NCBI GenBank assembly: GCA_902801425.1
Contig: CADCIQ010000036.1
Span: 1 to 37,405, forward strand
Length of the DNA stretch: 37,405 bases
Direction of reading: 5' to 3'
Origin: an uncultured Bacteroidales bacterium
GTDB taxonomy: Bacteria > Bacteroidota > Bacteroidia > Bacteroidales > Bacteroidaceae
The notes beneath the pieces are model-generated. The model ran no database searches. It saw only the letters and a program-made list of their open reading frames with translations, and was not told the origin of the DNA. Numbering within the stretch: the first letter of the stretch is position 1; every line of letters begins with the position of its first letter. Positions 6,955 through 16,052 of this stretch are shown here, one piece after another. The translations under genes and the position numbers were made by a program.

Positions 6955-8904
6955 ATGAAGAATAACTTTCAATATCAGGGCGAACGCTTCGCCGACATAC
7001 AGATGCTACGATACCAGTTACCTGGTTTCGAGGTATTATCCCTTAATCAAAAGCTATACATATATTATCTCTCAGAAGCAACGCTCTGGGGAAGAGATAT
7101 CACATTTGACCAGTTTGGCAAGTATAATCTGCTTATCCGCCAAACTTTGGAGAAAGTATATATTGCTAACAAAAAAGAACTTGCAGGAACTCCAGAGTTC
7201 GACAAACTCACGGAATATCTGAAGCGAGTATGGTTCTCAAACGGCATACACCATCATTATGGCTGCGAGAAGTTCAAGCCAGAGTTTTCGCAGTCTTTCT
7301 TTGAGGATATTGTCCGTAAGACACTTGGAAATGACGCAGAGAAAATACTTGAACAAATTACTCCTATCATCTTCAATCCAAATATCTTACCAAAGAGAGT
7401 AAACAAGGCAGATAATGAGGACTTGATAAAAACTTCGGCCTGTAACTATTACGAGAATGTATCGCAGAAGGAAGTGGAGGAATACTACTCTACCCTATCC
7501 GATAAGAATGATCCAGAGCCCATTTCATACGGTCTCAACTCAACACTTATTAAGGATGCTAACGGTTCAATCCATGAGGAAGTATGGCGCATTGGCGGTA
7601 AGTATTCCTATATAATCGAGCATATAGTAGAGAACCTTAGCAAGGCTTCCGAATATGCAGAGAACGAGCAGCAACGTAAGATTATTTCCCTGCTCATAGA
7701 ATACTACAAGACAGGCGATCTCCGTATCTTTGACCACTATTCCATTGAATGGCTGAAGGAGCTTGAAGGCAATATCGACTTCATCAACGGATTCATTGAG
7801 GTTTATGGTGATCCTCTTGGCATAAAGGCTTCATGGGAAGGAATTGTAGAATACAAGGACATAGAGGCTTGTCATCGTACTCAGACTATATGTCAGAATG
7901 CACAATGGTTTGAGGATCATTCTCCTGTTGATCCTCGTTTCCGCAAGAAGGTGGTAAAAGGTGTATCGGCAAATGTTATCTGCGCTGCTATGCTCGGAGG
8001 GGATGAATATCCATCTACTGCCATCGGCATTAACCTTCCAAATGCGGATTGGATTCGTGCTCAGTATGGTTCGAAGAGTATTACCATCAGCAACATTACC
8101 CATGCCTATAATGAGGCAGGAAAGGGTAATGGCTTCCTTGATGAGTTTGCAATAGACAAGGATGTGGTGGCAATGGTTCGTAAATATGGTGACCGTTGTG
8201 ATGATTTACATACAGACCTTCATGAATGTCTCGGACATGGTAGCGGCCAGCTTCTTACTGGCACAGATCCAAATGCTTTGAAGAATTACAGTAGTACTAT
8301 CGAGGAGGCTCGCGCTGACCTTTTTGGACTCTATTACATCGCAGATCCAAAGCTCGTGAAGCTTAATCTTCTTGATGATGAAGAGGCATATAAGTCGCAG
8401 TATTACACATACTTGATGAACGGTCTCCTAACGCAATGCGTCCGTATAAAACTTGGAGATAACATAGAGGAGGCACACATGCGAAACCGTGCCCTTATAG
8501 CCAATTGGGCATACGCTCATGCTGATGGTGCTATGGAACTTGTAAAGCGCACGGAAGGCGACGCCACAAAGACTTATCTCAAGATTAATGACTACTCCCA
8601 TCTTCGTGAACTCTTCGCCACCCTCCTTGCCGAGATTCAGCGCATAAAGAGCGAGGGCGACCTTGAAGCTGCACGTAATATCGTTGAGACCTACGGAGTG
8701 AAACTGAATATAGAACTCCATAAGGAGATTCTTGACCGCTATGAGCATCTAAACATAGCTCCATATAAGGGATTCCTTAATCCGCGTCTCACGCTCGTAA
8801 TGGATGGCAACACAATCAAGGATGTAACAGTTTCATACGATGAGACACTTGATGAACAGATGCTTAGGTATAGTAGGGAGTATAGTGTAAAGGGTAAAGA
8901 GTAA
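6955..8904 (+). CDS. Dipeptidyl peptidase III (peptidase family M49)
   Basis: This 649-residue zinc peptidase releases dipeptides from the N-terminus of oligopeptides. The M49 zinc motif HECLGH lies at 423-428 (zinc ligands His423 and His428, catalytic Glu424). The third-ligand motif EEARAD is at 450-455. The Cys inside HECLGH is the form found in Bacteroides enzymes; many others have HELLGH. There is no signal peptide, so it should act in the cytoplasm. The last residues are encoded by GTAAAGGGTAAAG-type repeat words that run on into the spacer before the next gene, so the C-terminal tail may be a repeat-derived extension. It is probably co-transcribed with the HEAT protein 14 bases downstream. 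Confidence 0.93.
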   Translation: MKNNFQYQGERFADIQMLRYQLPGFEVLSLNQKLYIYYLSEATLWGRDITFDQFGKYNLLIRQTLEKVYIANKKELAGTPEFDKLTEYLKRVWFSNGIHHHYGCEKFKPEFSQSFFEDIVRKTLGNDAEKILEQITPIIFNPNILPKRVNKADNEDLIKTSACNYYENVSQKEVEEYYSTLSDKNDPEPISYGLNSTLIKDANGSIHEEVWRIGGKYSYIIEHIVENLSKASEYAENEQQRKIISLLIEYYKTGDLRIFDHYSIEWLKELEGNIDFINGFIEVYGDPLGIKASWEGIVEYKDIEACHRTQTICQNAQWFEDHSPVDPRFRKKVVKGVSANVICAAMLGGDEYPSTAIGINLPNADWIRAQYGSKSITISNITHAYNEAGKGNGFLDEFAIDKDVVAMVRKYGDRCDDLHTDLHECLGHGSGQLLTGTDPNALKNYSSTIEEARADLFGLYYIADPKLVKLNLLDDEEAYKSQYYTYLMNGLLTQCVRIKLGDNIEEAHMRNRALIANWAYAHADGAMELVKRTEGDATKTYLKINDYSHLRELFATLLAEIQRIKSEGDLEAARNIVETYGVKLNIELHKEILDRYEHLNIAPYKGFLNPRLTLVMDGNTIKDVTVSYDETLDEQMLRYSREYSVKGKE

Positions 8905-8918
8905 AAAGGGTAAAGATT
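8870..8918. repeat. GTAAAGG-type word repeat across a stop codon
   Basis: Words such as GTATAGTGTAAAGGGTAAAG run through the last codons of the M49 gene and its stop codon up to the next start. Similar words recur at 26370-26406. This is a low-complexity repeat family that has reached coding sequence. Confidence 0.5.
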
Positions 8919-9536
8919 ATGACAACAGAAGAAAAGCTCAAGCATATTAAGCAGTCTTTCCGACTTCTTATGAATGGCGTAACGGCACAGTCTTTGCGCG
9001 AAAAGGGACTAGAATACCACCTGAACTGGGGTGCAAACCTTCTGCACCTCAAAGAGATGGCAGAGCCTTATGGAAAGAATTTTAACCTTGCCATAGCACT
9101 ATGGAAAGAGGATATACGTGAATGCAAGATTCTAGCAACCCTCATCATGCCAGCTGAAAAGTTTGAAAGCGACCTTGCAACCTTGTGGATAGAACAGGTG
9201 CGTTCACAGGAAATCGCAGAACTGCTCGTCTTGAACCTTCTGCAACATGTAAGCTATGCAAGTGACATGGCATTCCAACTACTTGCAGAACAGACTACCC
9301 TCCCCCGACTTATCGGTCTCAACATACTTGCGCGTCTTTTCTCACGCAATATGGCACCAAACGAGCGTGACATAAACGAGTTCATAGATCAGGCAATAAC
9401 CGCCCTCAAGGACGAATCATTATCGCTTAGACATGCTGCTCTCAATAGCATTCAACGCTTCGCAACATTGGGCGAAATGTACGAAACAATAGCCAGAGGC
9501 GCACTAAAACCACTTGAAATGGACTATCTCGTGTAA
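8919..9536 (+). CDS. AlkD-like HEAT-repeat protein (DNA alkylation repair family)
   Basis: This 205-residue all-alpha protein resembles the DNA alkylation repair (AlkD/AlkC-like) family of HEAT-like glycosylases. The best match is the WKEDIRECKILATLIMP region (about residues 62-78), which corresponds to the typical tryptophan-to-arginine HEAT helix. Family members excise bulky or cationic alkylated bases. I cannot confirm the catalytic Asp/Trp residues, so enzymatic activity is unproven. It starts 14 bases after the M49 gene and likely shares its transcript. A terminator overlaps its stop codon. Confidence 0.6.
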   Translation: MTTEEKLKHIKQSFRLLMNGVTAQSLREKGLEYHLNWGANLLHLKEMAEPYGKNFNLAIALWKEDIRECKILATLIMPAEKFESDLATLWIEQVRSQEIAELLVLNLLQHVSYASDMAFQLLAEQTTLPRLIGLNILARLFSRNMAPNERDINEFIDQAITALKDESLSLRHAALNSIQRFATLGEMYETIARGALKPLEMDYLV

Positions 9537-9560
9537 CTTTTCACGAGATTTTTCTTTTTT
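9526..9560 (+). terminator. Intrinsic terminator overlapping a stop codon
   Basis: ATCTCGTG (9526-9533) pairs with CACGAGAT (9542-9549) and a T-rich tract follows. The left arm is the last codons of the HEAT-repeat gene and the loop contains its TAA. Confidence 0.75.
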
Positions 9561-9575
9561 GTAAAAAAAAATCAT

Positions 9576-9583
9576 TACTTTTG
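9576..9583 (+). promoter_or_regulatory. -7 box of serS
   Basis: TACTTTTG fits TAnnTTTG and lies 45 bases before the serS start codon. No -33 element at the usual spacing is clear. Confidence 0.65.
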
Positions 9584-9628
9584 CACCTTATTATATGTAA
9601 ATAAAAATATAAAAAACAAAATACAAAG

Positions 9629-10948
9629 ATGTTAACACTTAAACTTATAACCGAAGAGACCGAGCGCGTAATCGCAGGTCTTGAGAAGAAGAATTTCAAA
9701 GGAGCTCGCGAGGCTATCGACAACGTAATCGCTGTTGACAAGAAGCGTCGTGAGGCTCAGCAGAAGATGGATAGTCTTCTTGCAGAGCAGAAGAAGGCTG
9801 CCGGCAACATCGGTCGTCTTATGAAGGAAGGCAAGAAGGATGAGGCTGAAGAAGCAAAGAAAACCGTTACAGCCCTCAAGGACGAATCAAAGGCTATGCA
9901 GGACGAGATGGAGGCTGCCGAGAAGGAGCTAACTACCCTACTCTGCCAGATTCCTAACATCCCTTACGATGAGGTTCCTGAAGGCAACTGCGCTGAGGAC
10001 AACTGGGTTGTAAAGTCTAACCTCAAGGAGTGCGTAATCGGTAAGGATACTGTAGGCAACTGGGATGCTAATCCTGTTGTTGAGACAGCTAAGCTTCCTC
10101 ACTGGGAACTTGCAAAGAAGTACAATCTCATAGACTTCGACCTTGGGGTTAAGATCACAGGTGCAGGTTTCCCTGTATATATAGGTCTTGGTGCTCGTTT
10201 GCAACGTGCCCTCATCAACTTCTTTCTTGACGAGGCTCGTGCTTCTGGTTATACAGAGATCATGCCTCCAACAGTTGTAAATGCTGCTTCTGGTTACGGA
10301 ACAGGTCAGCTTCCTGACAAGGAAGGTCAGATGTACCATTGCGAGATTGACGACCTCTACCTTATCCCGACAGCAGAGGTGCCTGTAACAAATATCTACC
10401 GTGACGTTATCCTTGATGAGAAGGATCTCCCTATCAAGAACTGCGCATACACACAGTGTTTCCGTCGTGAGGCTGGTTCTTATGGTAAGGATGTACGTGG
10501 TCTTAATCGTCTGCATGAGTTCTCTAAGATTGAGATTGTTCGCATCGACAAGCCTGAGCATAGCGCAGAGTCACATAAGGAGATGCTTGCACACGTTGAG
10601 GGACTTCTCCAGAAGCTTGAACTCCCATATCGTATTCTCCGCCTCTGTGGTGGTGATGCTTCATTCACATCTGCAATCTGCTATGACTTTGAGGTTTACT
10701 CAGAGGCACAGAAGCGTTGGCTTGAGGTATCTTCAGTTTCTAACTTCGACACATATCAGGCAAACCGTCTGAAGTGCCGTTACCGCAATGCCGAGACTAA
10801 GAAGACAGAGCTTTGCCATACCCTCAACGGTTCAGCACTCGCTCTCCCACGTATTGTTGCCTCTATTCTAGAGAACTTCCAGACAGAGGAAGGCATCCGT
10901 GTACCAAAGGCACTCGTTCCTTATATGGGTTGCGAGATTATTAAGTAA
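9629..10948 (+). CDS. serS: Seryl-tRNA synthetase
   Basis: This 439-residue class II aminoacyl-tRNA synthetase charges tRNA-Ser (and tRNA-Sec where present). The N-terminal part (about 30-105) is the long antiparallel coiled coil that contacts the tRNA long arm, rich in Lys, Glu and Ala. The catalytic domain carries class II motif 2 in FRREAGSYGKDVRGL and motif 3 in LNGSALALPRIVASILE, plus the TAEVP segment for serine and ATP binding. The length is normal for the family. The start follows a clear promoter and no other in-frame start fits better. It is flanked downstream by a 160-bp inverted repeat region. Confidence 0.97.
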   Translation: MLTLKLITEETERVIAGLEKKNFKGAREAIDNVIAVDKKRREAQQKMDSLLAEQKKAAGNIGRLMKEGKKDEAEEAKKTVTALKDESKAMQDEMEAAEKELTTLLCQIPNIPYDEVPEGNCAEDNWVVKSNLKECVIGKDTVGNWDANPVVETAKLPHWELAKKYNLIDFDLGVKITGAGFPVYIGLGARLQRALINFFLDEARASGYTEIMPPTVVNAASGYGTGQLPDKEGQMYHCEIDDLYLIPTAEVPVTNIYRDVILDEKDLPIKNCAYTQCFRREAGSYGKDVRGLNRLHEFSKIEIVRIDKPEHSAESHKEMLAHVEGLLQKLELPYRILRLCGGDASFTSAICYDFEVYSEAQKRWLEVSSVSNFDTYQANRLKCRYRNAETKKTELCHTLNGSALALPRIVASILENFQTEEGIRVPKALVPYMGCEIIK

Positions 10949-10954
10949 AATAAA

Positions 10955-11116
10955 AAGACCCACCCCTTGCCCCTCCCGTAAAGGGAGGGGAATAGTTACA
11001 CAACCTTGGTGTTGGGCTTTTCAGAATAGTAACTAAACTTAATTTTTAACTACCCACTCAGCAGAAAAAGGTATCTACTCCCCTCCCTTTATGGGAGGGG
11101 CAAGGGGGTGGGTCTT
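10955..11116. repeat. Inverted repeat with GACCCACCCC arms
   Basis: The left arm (10955-10992) and right arm (11078-11116) are inverted copies of about 38 bp, differing by one base and one single-base indel. Each arm contains its own CCCCTCCC/GGGAGGGG hairpin. The inner 85 bp has no gene. It separates serS from nfnAB and could act as a terminator or be a small non-autonomous element. Confidence 0.85.
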
Positions 11117-11128
11117 CTACAAAAACTT

Positions 11129-13474
11129 ATGGCTTTCAAAATCGTATCAAAGAAACAATTCTCCGAGAAGGTATTCTGCATGGAGATCGAGGCTCCACTG
11201 ATTGCAAAGAGCCGCAAGCCTGGCAACTTCGTCATCGTGCGTGTTGACAAGCATTCAGAGCGTATGCCTCTCACCATCGCTGATGCTGACATCCAGCGCG
11301 GAACCATCACCCTCGTTATTCAGGAGGTGGGTATGTCATCAACAAAACTCTGTCGCAAGGAGGCTGGTGACACCATCGAAGATCTTGTCGGTCCTCTCGG
11401 AAATCCTACACATATAGAGAAGTTCGGTACTGTAATCTGTGCATGCGGTGGACTTGGTGCTGCTCCTATGCTGCCAATTATCCGCGGTCTTAAGGCTGCT
11501 GGAAACCGCGTACTTTCTGTTATCGCTGGCCGTACTGCTGAACTCGTAATCATGGAAGATGAGATTCGTGAGTCATCAGATGAGGTTATAATTATGACCG
11601 ATGACGGTTCAAAGGGCGAGAAGGGCGTAGTGACGGTTGGTATCGAGAAATTCTGTCAGCAGGAGCATATTGACAAGGCTTTTGCCATCGGTCCTCCTGT
11701 CATGATGAAGTTTTCATGCCTTATGACACAGAAATACGGAATCTCTACAGATGTCAGTCTCAATACTATCATGGTTGACGGTACAGGTATGTGCGGTGCA
11801 TGCCGTCTTACCATCGGTGGAAAGACAAAGTTCGTCTGCATCGACGGTCCTGAGTTTGACGGAGCACTCGTTGACTGGGATGAGATGTTCAAGCGTATGA
11901 GTACCTTCAAACGTGCAGAGCTGGATGAGATGGAGCATATCGAGGAGCACATTTACGAGGATGTAATGAACGGCATCAATGAATCTACCGATGTGGTAAT
12001 GGATAATGATCCTACAAATGATACTATTGAAGTGCTCACCAGCCGCAATGCCCCTTGGCGTGAAGAACTCCGTAAGAGCATGAAGCCAAAGGAGCGTACA
12101 GCTATTGAGCGTGTTAAGATGCCTGAACTTGATCCTATATATCGTGCTACCACACGTCTTGAGGAAGTAAACAAGGGCTTGACAAAGGAAATGGCACTCA
12201 CAGAGGCAAAGCGATGTCTTGATTGCGCTAAACCAGCCTGTGTAGAGGGGTGTCCTGTAAATATCAATATCCCTTCATTCATCAAGAACATAGAACGTGG
12301 ACAGTTCCTTGCGGCTGCAAAGGTTCTCAAGAACACCTCTGCACTACCTGCTGTCTGCGGTCGTGTATGCCCACAGGAGAAGCAGTGTGAGTCTAAGTGT
12401 ATCCATCTTAAGATGAACGAGCCTGCTGTTGCTATCGGCTATCTCGAGCGTTTTGCAGCCGACTACGAGCGTCAGAGTGGTAACATCTCTCTTCCTGACA
12501 TCGCACAATCAAACGGTATCAAGGTTGCTGTAGTAGGTTCAGGTCCTGCAGGTCTTTCTTTCGCTGGTGATATGATTAAGAAGGGCTACGATGTATATGT
12601 ATTTGAGGCACTTCACGAAATTGGCGGTGTGCTCAAATACGGTATTCCTGAGTTCCGTCTGCCAAATGCTATCGTTGACGTAGAGATTGAGAACCTCCGC
12701 AAGATGGGCGTTCACTTCCTTACCGATGTTATTGTAGGTAAGTCAATCTCTGTTGACGAACTCGAGGCACAGGGTTTCAAGGGTATCTTCGTGGCATCAG
12801 GTGCAGGTCTGCCAAACTTCATGAACATCCCTGGCGAGAACCTCATCAACATCATGTCATCAAATGAGTACCTCACTCGTGTGAACCTCATGGATGCAGC
12901 CAACCCTAAGACCGATACGCCTATCAATCTCGGTAAGAACGTACTCGTTGTCGGTGGTGGTAATACAGCTATGGACTCTTGTCGTACGGCTAAGCGTCTC
13001 GGTGCAAACGTAACACTCGTATATCGTCGTTCTGATGCTGAGCTTCCAGCACGTGCAGAGGAGGTTAAGCATGCAAAGGAAGAGGGTATCGAGTTCAAGA
13101 CTCTCCACAACCCAGTTGAATATCTTGCAGACGAGAACGGAGCTGTTAAGCAAGCTGTACTTGCTGTTATGGAGCTTGGCGAGCCTGATGAGTCTGGCCG
13201 TCGCTCTCCTGTTGATACCGGCAAGCGTATCACCATCGATGTCGATCAGGTAGTTGTAGCGGTAGGAGTAAGTCCAAACCCTCTCGTACCAAAGTCAATC
13301 GAAGGGCTTGAGCTTGGTCGCAAGAACACAATTGCAGTTAGCGATACCATGCAGTCGTCACGTCCTACAATCTATGCCGGTGGTGACATCGTGCGTGGTG
13401 GTGCAACCGTAATCCTCGCGATGGGTGACGGTCGTCGTGCTGCAGCAAATATGCATGAGCAACTTTCTAAATAA
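11129..13474 (+). CDS. Fused NfnA-NfnB: NADH-dependent ferredoxin:NADP+ oxidoreductase / glutamate-synthase-like
   Basis: This 781-residue fusion of two flavoprotein subunits is often named bifunctional DHODB NAD-binding subunit/NADPH-dependent glutamate synthase. Residues 1-250 are the NfnA/FNR-like part, with a 2Fe-2S motif at Cys222, Cys225 and Cys237. Residues about 310-781 are the NfnB/GltD-like part. Its N-terminal ferredoxin domain has Cys363, 366, 371, 375 and Cys410, 414, 420, 424, followed by the dinucleotide site GSGPAG (470-475), a second GGGNTA site, and the FAD end motif YAGGDIVRG. In separate-subunit enzymes this complex performs electron-bifurcating transhydrogenation. A GTG at 11108 lies inside the upstream inverted repeat, so the ATG at 11129 is chosen. 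The stop overlaps the next start by one base. Confidence 0.92.
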   Translation: MAFKIVSKKQFSEKVFCMEIEAPLIAKSRKPGNFVIVRVDKHSERMPLTIADADIQRGTITLVIQEVGMSSTKLCRKEAGDTIEDLVGPLGNPTHIEKFGTVICACGGLGAAPMLPIIRGLKAAGNRVLSVIAGRTAELVIMEDEIRESSDEVIIMTDDGSKGEKGVVTVGIEKFCQQEHIDKAFAIGPPVMMKFSCLMTQKYGISTDVSLNTIMVDGTGMCGACRLTIGGKTKFVCIDGPEFDGALVDWDEMFKRMSTFKRAELDEMEHIEEHIYEDVMNGINESTDVVMDNDPTNDTIEVLTSRNAPWREELRKSMKPKERTAIERVKMPELDPIYRATTRLEEVNKGLTKEMALTEAKRCLDCAKPACVEGCPVNINIPSFIKNIERGQFLAAAKVLKNTSALPAVCGRVCPQEKQCESKCIHLKMNEPAVAIGYLERFAADYERQSGNISLPDIAQSNGIKVAVVGSGPAGLSFAGDMIKKGYDVYVFEALHEIGGVLKYGIPEFRLPNAIVDVEIENLRKMGVHFLTDVIVGKSISVDELEAQGFKGIFVASGAGLPNFMNIPGENLINIMSSNEYLTRVNLMDAANPKTDTPINLGKNVLVVGGGNTAMDSCRTAKRLGANVTLVYRRSDAELPARAEEVKHAKEEGIEFKTLHNPVEYLADENGAVKQAVLAVMELGEPDESGRRSPVDTGKRITIDVDQVVVAVGVSPNPLVPKSIEGLELGRKNTIAVSDTMQSSRPTIYAGGDIVRGGATVILAMGDGRRAAANMHEQLSK

Positions 13475-13842
13475 TGAATGCAATTTATACAATCTTACTG
13501 CTCGTACTAAGCAATATCTTCATGACATTTGCCTGGTACGGGCATCTTAAATTACAGCAGACTGGTATATCGTCAAACTGGCCATTGATAGCCACAATCG
13601 CCTTCTCATGGGGTATCGCCTTCTTTGAATACTGCTGTCAAGTACCTGCCAACCGTATCGGATTCATTGATAATGGCGGTCCTTTCAACCTTGTTCAGTT
13701 AAAAGTAATACAGGAGGTTGTCAGTCTGATTATCTTCACGGTAATAGCCCAGTGCATGTTTACCGGACAGGCACTTCATTGGAATCACCTCGTTGCCTTC
13801 CTTTGTCTGATAGCAGCTGTTTATTTCGTGTTTATGAAATAG
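13474..13842 (+). CDS. DMT-family/DUF486 small membrane protein
   Basis: This 122-residue protein has four predicted transmembrane helices and the DUF486 family pattern, notably WYGHLKLQ near residue 21, the FFEYCCQVPANRIG segment and the GGPFNLVQLKVIQE segment. The family belongs to the drug/metabolite transporter clan, but its substrate is unknown. Its ATG overlaps the stop of nfnAB by one base, so the two are translationally coupled. It ends before a bidirectional terminator. Confidence 0.88.
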   Translation: MNAIYTILLLVLSNIFMTFAWYGHLKLQQTGISSNWPLIATIAFSWGIAFFEYCCQVPANRIGFIDNGGPFNLVQLKVIQEVVSLIIFTVIAQCMFTGQALHWNHLVAFLCLIAAVYFVFMK

Positions 13843-13929
13843 TTCCCTGCAAGTACGCTTTTGCCCAATTTAAGGGAACGGACTTATAGTGAAGGAAGAA
13901 CGGAGTTAGGATACAATTACTGAAAAAGT

Positions 13930-13970
13930 AAATCGGCTTGCAATCGTTGTGGTTGCAAGCCGATTTTCGT
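13930..13970. terminator. Bidirectional terminator between convergent genes
   Basis: A 14-bp perfect stem, AAATCGGCTTGCAA (13930-13943) with TTGCAAGCCGATTT (13953-13966), has a 9-nt loop. It serves both the DUF486 gene and the convergent PGT gene. Confidence 0.88.
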
Positions 13971-13973
13971 ATA

Positions 13974-15839
13974 TCAGAATTTCTTACCGAAGATTATGCT
14001 GACGAAAGTAAGCCAAAGGGTCTTGATATCAAACCAGAAAGAACGATGTTCAAGGTAATAGAGATCATAGTTAAGACGACGCAACATCTTCTCCATTGTA
14101 TCGGTATATCCATTGTATAGGGTGGCATAGCTTGTAACACCAGGACGAATCTGATAAAGGAAAGAATAGCGTGGATCATGCTCCATTATCTGGTCGATGA
14201 AGAACTTGCGTTCAGGACGATAGCCTATGAATGCCATATCTCCGCAGAACACATTCCATAGCTGTGGAAGCTCGTCAAGGTGATGCGCACGCAGAAATTT
14301 CCCCACCCTTGTAAGTCGAGGATCATCATCACCACCAGCATGACTTAAAGCTGGTCCGAATTTCTCTGCATCAAGTCTCATTGAGCGGAACTTATAGATA
14401 TAGAATGGACGCCCGAATCTGCCAATGCGCACCTGTCTGTATATTGCAGGACCTCCATCATCAAGCTTTATAAGCATGTACGAAAGCAAGAACAATGGCG
14501 ATGTAAGGATAAGCATTATTGCGGAAATGTTCATATCAACCAATCGCTTCACATTACGCTCGAAAGAGTTCATACCATCTGGAATAAAATCAGTTTCCTC
14601 TCCAAGTATCACATCTTTCGGAAGGCCCATAGTGCCGAACACCTGTTGTTTGCGCTTAATCACCTCGACAGGCACATTAGCCTCCCAAGCATCACGTCCA
14701 TATTCCATATTCCACTTATGGAAGTTCAGATGGTTCTCATGCTTGTTAATGGCATAGCTAATAGAGAACTGCAGTGCTGTCCATAAAGCAAGGTCGATGC
14801 CTGCAAGAATAGTAAGATTATAGCCTTTCAGTACCCAAAAAGTATTGATAAAAGCAAAGATAATGACTATGAGGATGATGCATATCGGTGTCAAACTGAT
14901 ATTAATACCAGCACGTATAAGTCTATGCTGCATCTGGTTACGGTCAGGAGTGAGCATAGCACGACCTTCACGAACACGATTCCTTATGATTCGAATAACA
15001 TCTACAAATGGTATGAATGTTATACCAACAACAATCATAAGCATACCTTCTGGCATAAACTCACCACTCTGCTGAATCAATGACAACGTGAGATAGCTTA
15101 CAAAATATCCAAGAGTATATGAACCTGCATTGCCAAGAAGTGTTTTCTGCCATCCTTTGAAGAAGAGTTTCAATATAGAATATGGAACTGCAACTCCAAG
15201 CAAGGCAGAGGAAACCAATGCACCAAGCGTAAAATTGAATGCTATGCAGAAACCAAGGAATATAGTACCAATAATTGCAACATAGCCAGCTCCTATTCCG
15301 TCAATATCATCAAGAATGACGATGGCTTCCGTAATATACATTACGAGGCATACCGTGATAGGCATTCCTATCCATACAGGCAACTCGTAGATTCCGAAAA
15401 GACCTTGCAGATCCATTATCCACAAGCGAGATACAGGAAACAAACAAGCTGTAAGGAACAAGGCAAGAAGCTTTACCTTAATTGCAGTTCCATGAATGTC
15501 ATTTTTCAGTCCTACAATATACAGCAATGCACATCCCGATATCACCTGCATTATTCGCAAGCCAGACCTCTCAACTGCAGCAGCAGACACATCATCATAT
15601 CCAAGCCACTTAGGAAGTCCGAGTGATGCACACAGGCAGGTCAGCAAAATAGGAAATATTGCTACACCGCCTATCTCTACACAAGAACTGCCTTCTCCTT
15701 CATCTACATCATCTACGGTCTTGAAGAACTTTCCGCTTGAACAGAAAAGCTTCATCCTTGACAGAATAATGAAAGAGGAAATGATTCCTATGAAGAATGG
15801 TACAACATCAATTAAATATTGCTCAAATTGATCAATCAT
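13974..15839 (-). CDS. WecA/MraY-like domain fused to a WbaP/PglC-type phosphoglycosyl transferase
   Basis: This 621-residue inner-membrane protein probably starts glycan synthesis by moving a sugar-phosphate onto a polyprenyl-phosphate carrier. Residues 1-335 form a multi-helix domain of the WecA/MraY family, showing GG at 57-58, ILDDIDGI (Asp177 and Asp180), GNAGS at 236-240 and PDRNQMQH at 298-305. Several residues usually needed for catalysis are changed. The first Asp-Asp pair is Asn113-Asp114, the GDxGS Asp is Asn237, and the HxHH motif is QMQH. Residues about 425-621 form a mono-topic PGT domain with a re-entrant helix (434-455), KFRSM, the catalytic pair Asp522-Glu523 in LDELPQ, and IRPGVTSYA. 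The second domain should be the active one. The fusion of two unrelated PGT folds is unusual. The polysaccharide locus lies just beyond a GT gene. Confidence 0.85.
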   Translation of the reverse strand: MIDQFEQYLIDVVPFFIGIISSFIILSRMKLFCSSGKFFKTVDDVDEGEGSSCVEIGGVAIFPILLTCLCASLGLPKWLGYDDVSAAAVERSGLRIMQVISGCALLYIVGLKNDIHGTAIKVKLLALFLTACLFPVSRLWIMDLQGLFGIYELPVWIGMPITVCLVMYITEAIVILDDIDGIGAGYVAIIGTIFLGFCIAFNFTLGALVSSALLGVAVPYSILKLFFKGWQKTLLGNAGSYTLGYFVSYLTLSLIQQSGEFMPEGMLMIVVGITFIPFVDVIRIIRNRVREGRAMLTPDRNQMQHRLIRAGINISLTPICIILIVIIFAFINTFWVLKGYNLTILAGIDLALWTALQFSISYAINKHENHLNFHKWNMEYGRDAWEANVPVEVIKRKQQVFGTMGLPKDVILGEETDFIPDGMNSFERNVKRLVDMNISAIMLILTSPLFLLSYMLIKLDDGGPAIYRQVRIGRFGRPFYIYKFRSMRLDAEKFGPALSHAGGDDDPRLTRVGKFLRAHHLDELPQLWNVFCGDMAFIGYRPERKFFIDQIMEHDPRYSFLYQIRPGVTSYATLYNGYTDTMEKMLRRLNYDLYYLEHRSFWFDIKTLWLTFVSIIFGKKF

Positions 15840-15920
15840 CTTAGATTAAATATAGCCCAACCTCAACCGTACAAAATAAGGTAATAGGCTGTTATTTTAT
15901 ATTACACTATTTTTCCAATG

Positions 15921-15928
15921 CAAATTTA
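15921..15928 (-). promoter_or_regulatory. Probable -7 box of the PGT gene
   Basis: TAAATTTG on the minus strand lies 81 bases before the ATG at 15839. The -33 region is T-rich without a clean TTTG. No comparable box was found for the divergent GT4 gene at 16053. Confidence 0.5.
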
Positions 15929-16052
15929 TATAAAAAAAAGGTAAAAACAGAGAAAACACATGAAAAAAATCCATTAATCATTCAAATATGTCTTATTCTG
16001 CAATATTTACAGCATAATAGCGTTTTAATAAAAGTTAAAAGTTGAATATAGG

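Noticed and set aside
11108-11128. GTG start for nfnAB at 11108
   Set aside because: It falls inside the right arm of the inverted repeat; the ATG at 11129 begins the conserved domain.
11129-13474. NfnA-NfnB fusion as a novel architecture
   Set aside because: The same fusion is common in Bacteroidales annotation, so it is not reported as new.
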